Below are positions 14,067 to 15,138 of a stretch of 15,138 bases of DNA, piece after piece. The number at the start of each line of letters is the position of its first letter. Within the stretch, counting starts at the first letter, position 1. Source of the DNA: an uncultured Roseburia sp. (GTDB lineage: Bacteria; Bacillota; Clostridia; Lachnospirales; Lachnospiraceae); the NCBI GenBank assembly GCA_934307185.1, contig CAKRCJ010000026.1, positions 1 through 15,138 of the forward strand. The letters run 5' to 3'. Below the pieces are notes generated by a model, which worked only from the letters and a program-made list of their open reading frames with translations, did not search any database and was not told where the DNA came from. The position numbers and the translations under genes are program-made.

Positions 14067-14908
14067 TACTGCTGCACCTCCTTCGTTCTGGTAAGTCTGT
14101 TCTGTGTCATTGCAATAATTGCAACAATAATAAAGAAGATAACTGCTTTCGCCTGACCGACACCTTCCCAGCCGGTTCTTCCATAGAAGGTTTCAAAAAT
14201 ATTTAACGCTAACATCTGTGAATTATTGGACGGCTCACCTGCGGTAAGTGCAAGGTTCTGGTCAAATAATTTAAAGGAGTTCGTCAGTGTAAGGAACGTA
14301 CAGATTGTAATGGACGGCATTACCATAGGAATTGTAACATTCTTTAACAACTGCCAGTTGGAAGCTCCGTCCATTTTTGCTGCCTCAATCAGTTCACCCG
14401 GAATATTCTGAATTCCTGCAATATAAATAATCATCATATAACCAACCTGCTGCCAGTTCATTAAAATTACCAGTCCCCAGAAACCATAGGAAGAAGAATA
14501 GGTAAGTGTTCTTCCAAAATGTCCTAAAACTCCATTCAACAATATCTGCCAGATATAGCCTAATACGATACCACCAATTAAGTTTGGCATAAAAAATACG
14601 GTACGGAAAAAGTTTGTACCTTTAATTCCCTTTGTTAAAAGCATCGCAATTACAAATGCAAAAATATTGATGGTAAGCACAGATACAATTGTAAAAAGTG
14701 CTGTGTACCACAATGCATGTACAAATGTCGGGTCTGCAAATACGCGCAGATAATTTTTTATTCCTACAAATCTTGCATCTGTAACTGTCGTAAATTCACA
14801 AAACGATAAATAGATACCCATAAGAAAAGGAACTATAAAACCAATTGTAAATGCCACTAAGGTAGGGAGTGCAAAAATAGGAAAATATTTTTTGATTGAT
14901 TTCTCCAT
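14066..14908 (-). CDS. Carbohydrate ABC transporter permease (MalF/UgpA type)
   Basis: 280 residues from the chosen start, typical of Gram-positive MalF-like subunits that lack the large periplasmic loop of E. coli MalF. About six membrane segments; the EAA loop is at about 175-198 (EAAKMDGASNWQLLKNVTIP) with G181. The frame is open to an ATG at 14965, but that extension reaches into the terminator hairpin between this gene and the binding-protein gene and looks non-coding. GAGAGG at 14918-14923 lies 9 bases before the ATG at 14906-14908, so MEKSIKKYFPIFALP is the preferred N-terminus; another ATG three codons earlier is too close to that site. It pairs with the overlapping MalG-type gene to form the membrane channel. 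Confidence 0.92.
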   Translation of the reverse strand: MEKSIKKYFPIFALPTLVAFTIGFIVPFLMGIYLSFCEFTTVTDARFVGIKNYLRVFADPTFVHALWYTALFTIVSVLTINIFAFVIAMLLTKGIKGTNFFRTVFFMPNLIGGIVLGYIWQILLNGVLGHFGRTLTYSSSYGFWGLVILMNWQQVGYMMIIYIAGIQNIPGELIEAAKMDGASNWQLLKNVTIPMVMPSITICTFLTLTNSFKLFDQNLALTAGEPSNNSQMLALNIFETFYGRTGWEGVGQAKAVIFFIIVAIIAMTQNRLTRTKEVQQ

Positions 14909-14917
14909 AATTTCCAT

Positions 14918-14923
14918 CCTCTC
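14918..14923 (-). promoter_or_regulatory. Ribosome binding site deciding the MalF-type permease start
   Basis: GAGAGG on the minus strand lies 9 bases from the ATG at 14906-14908, but directly abuts the ATG at 14915-14917, which is too close to be used. Confidence 0.6.
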
Positions 14924-14941
14924 AGAAAAAACACATATATT

Positions 14942-14975
14942 CAAAAAGGGTGAGTGGCAGACCACACACCCTTTC
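14942..14975 (-). terminator. Intrinsic terminator/attenuator between the binding-protein and permease genes
   Basis: On the minus strand AAAGGGTG-T-GTGG, a TCTG loop, then CCAC-T-CACCCTTT form a 12-pair stem with one T-T mismatch, followed by a run of Ts (14943-14947). It lies about 26 bases after the stop of the solute-binding protein gene. Partial termination here would keep the binding protein in excess over the permeases, a common layout in sugar ABC operons. No separate promoter is evident between it and the permease gene. Confidence 0.75.
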
Positions 14976-15000
14976 TCTGTTACTCATACTTTACTTTTTA

Positions 15001-15138
15001 TTAGTTATTTGCTGCTGCATATTCGGATGCCCATCCGTCAACGAATGCAGTAACAACGCCATCCCAGTCACCTGTTCCCTGTGCGTACTCTAATAATGCA
15101 GAACCTACACCGTCTTTCCATGTCTCAGATGGAATAGT
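15001..15138 (-). CDS. Extracellular sugar-binding protein of an ABC transporter, C-terminal fragment
   Basis: Only the last 45 codons and the TAA at 15001-15003 are in the window; the gene continues past the right edge. The fragment contains DGVGSALLEYAQGTGDWDGV and ends FVDGWASEYAAANN. A C-terminal amphipathic helix with W..V...FV..W is typical of family 1 extracellular solute-binding proteins. Together with its place just upstream of two CUT1 permease genes this supports a MalE-like binding lipoprotein. Signal peptide and lipobox cannot be seen here. Confidence 0.7.
   Translation of the reverse strand, partial: TIPSETWKDGVGSALLEYAQGTGDWDGVVTAFVDGWASEYAAANN

Noticed and set aside
14909..14965. 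N-terminal extension of the MalF-type permease (start at 14965)
   Set aside because: The extra codons read through the terminator hairpin and lack a ribosome site; residues look non-coding.
1..15138. Mobile elements, CRISPR arrays, tRNA or rRNA genes, phage genes
   Set aside because: Looked for on both strands; no direct-repeat arrays, transposase or integrase motifs, or recognisable RNA gene were found.

Overview
The window looks like ordinary chromosome of a low-GC, Gram-positive gut-type Firmicute, most probably a Lachnospiraceae member of the Roseburia/Agathobacter kind. This is an inference from codon usage, strong AGGAGG-type ribosome sites, A/T-rich spacers and the gene families present; no 16S or other marker is in the window. 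All intact genes lie on the minus strand, so they are read from high to low coordinates. The only plus-strand coding trace is a frameshifted remnant at about 10.2-10.45 kb.

Reading in the direction of transcription: (1) 15138-13200 holds the end of a sugar-binding lipoprotein gene, a hairpin terminator or attenuator, and two ABC permease genes overlapping by one base (MalF/MalG type). (2) 13222-10548 holds a probable promoter, a LacI-family regulator and malQ (4-alpha-glucanotransferase). With (1) this looks like a malto-oligosaccharide uptake and use locus. (3) 10547-10099 is a gene-poor spacer with the plus-strand remnant, two strong inverted repeats and the promoter of the next operon. (4) 10191-8015 is a two-gene operon: a small alarmone synthetase ((p)ppGpp synthetase) coupled to a MATE-family transporter. 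(5) 8018-5236 is a metal-responsive operon: promoter and SmtB-type operator, an ArsR/SmtB repressor with two predicted metal sites, a free-standing heavy-metal-associated (HMA) domain protein, an intercistronic hairpin with a U-tract, a Zn/Cd/Pb P1B-ATPase that lacks its own N-terminal HMA domain, and a terminator. (6) 5211-1 is a three-gene operon: a Tet(M)/EF-G-like ribosomal GTPase fused to a C-terminal NYN nuclease domain that resembles Rae1 (YacP), an RsmF-like rRNA m5C methyltransferase, and a second MATE transporter that runs off the left edge.

The most noteworthy item is the 884-residue GTPase-NYN fusion at 2461-5115. It joins a translocase-like protein expected to enter the ribosomal A site with a domain whose Bacillus relative cleaves mRNA in the A site, and it sits directly upstream of an rRNA methyltransferase gene. 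Its domain IV loop differs from that of true Tet(M), so a role in ribosome rescue or quality control is more likely than plain tetracycline resistance. That function is an inference. Second in interest are the split HMA/ATPase arrangement with an internal terminator-like hairpin and the dual-site repressor controlling it.
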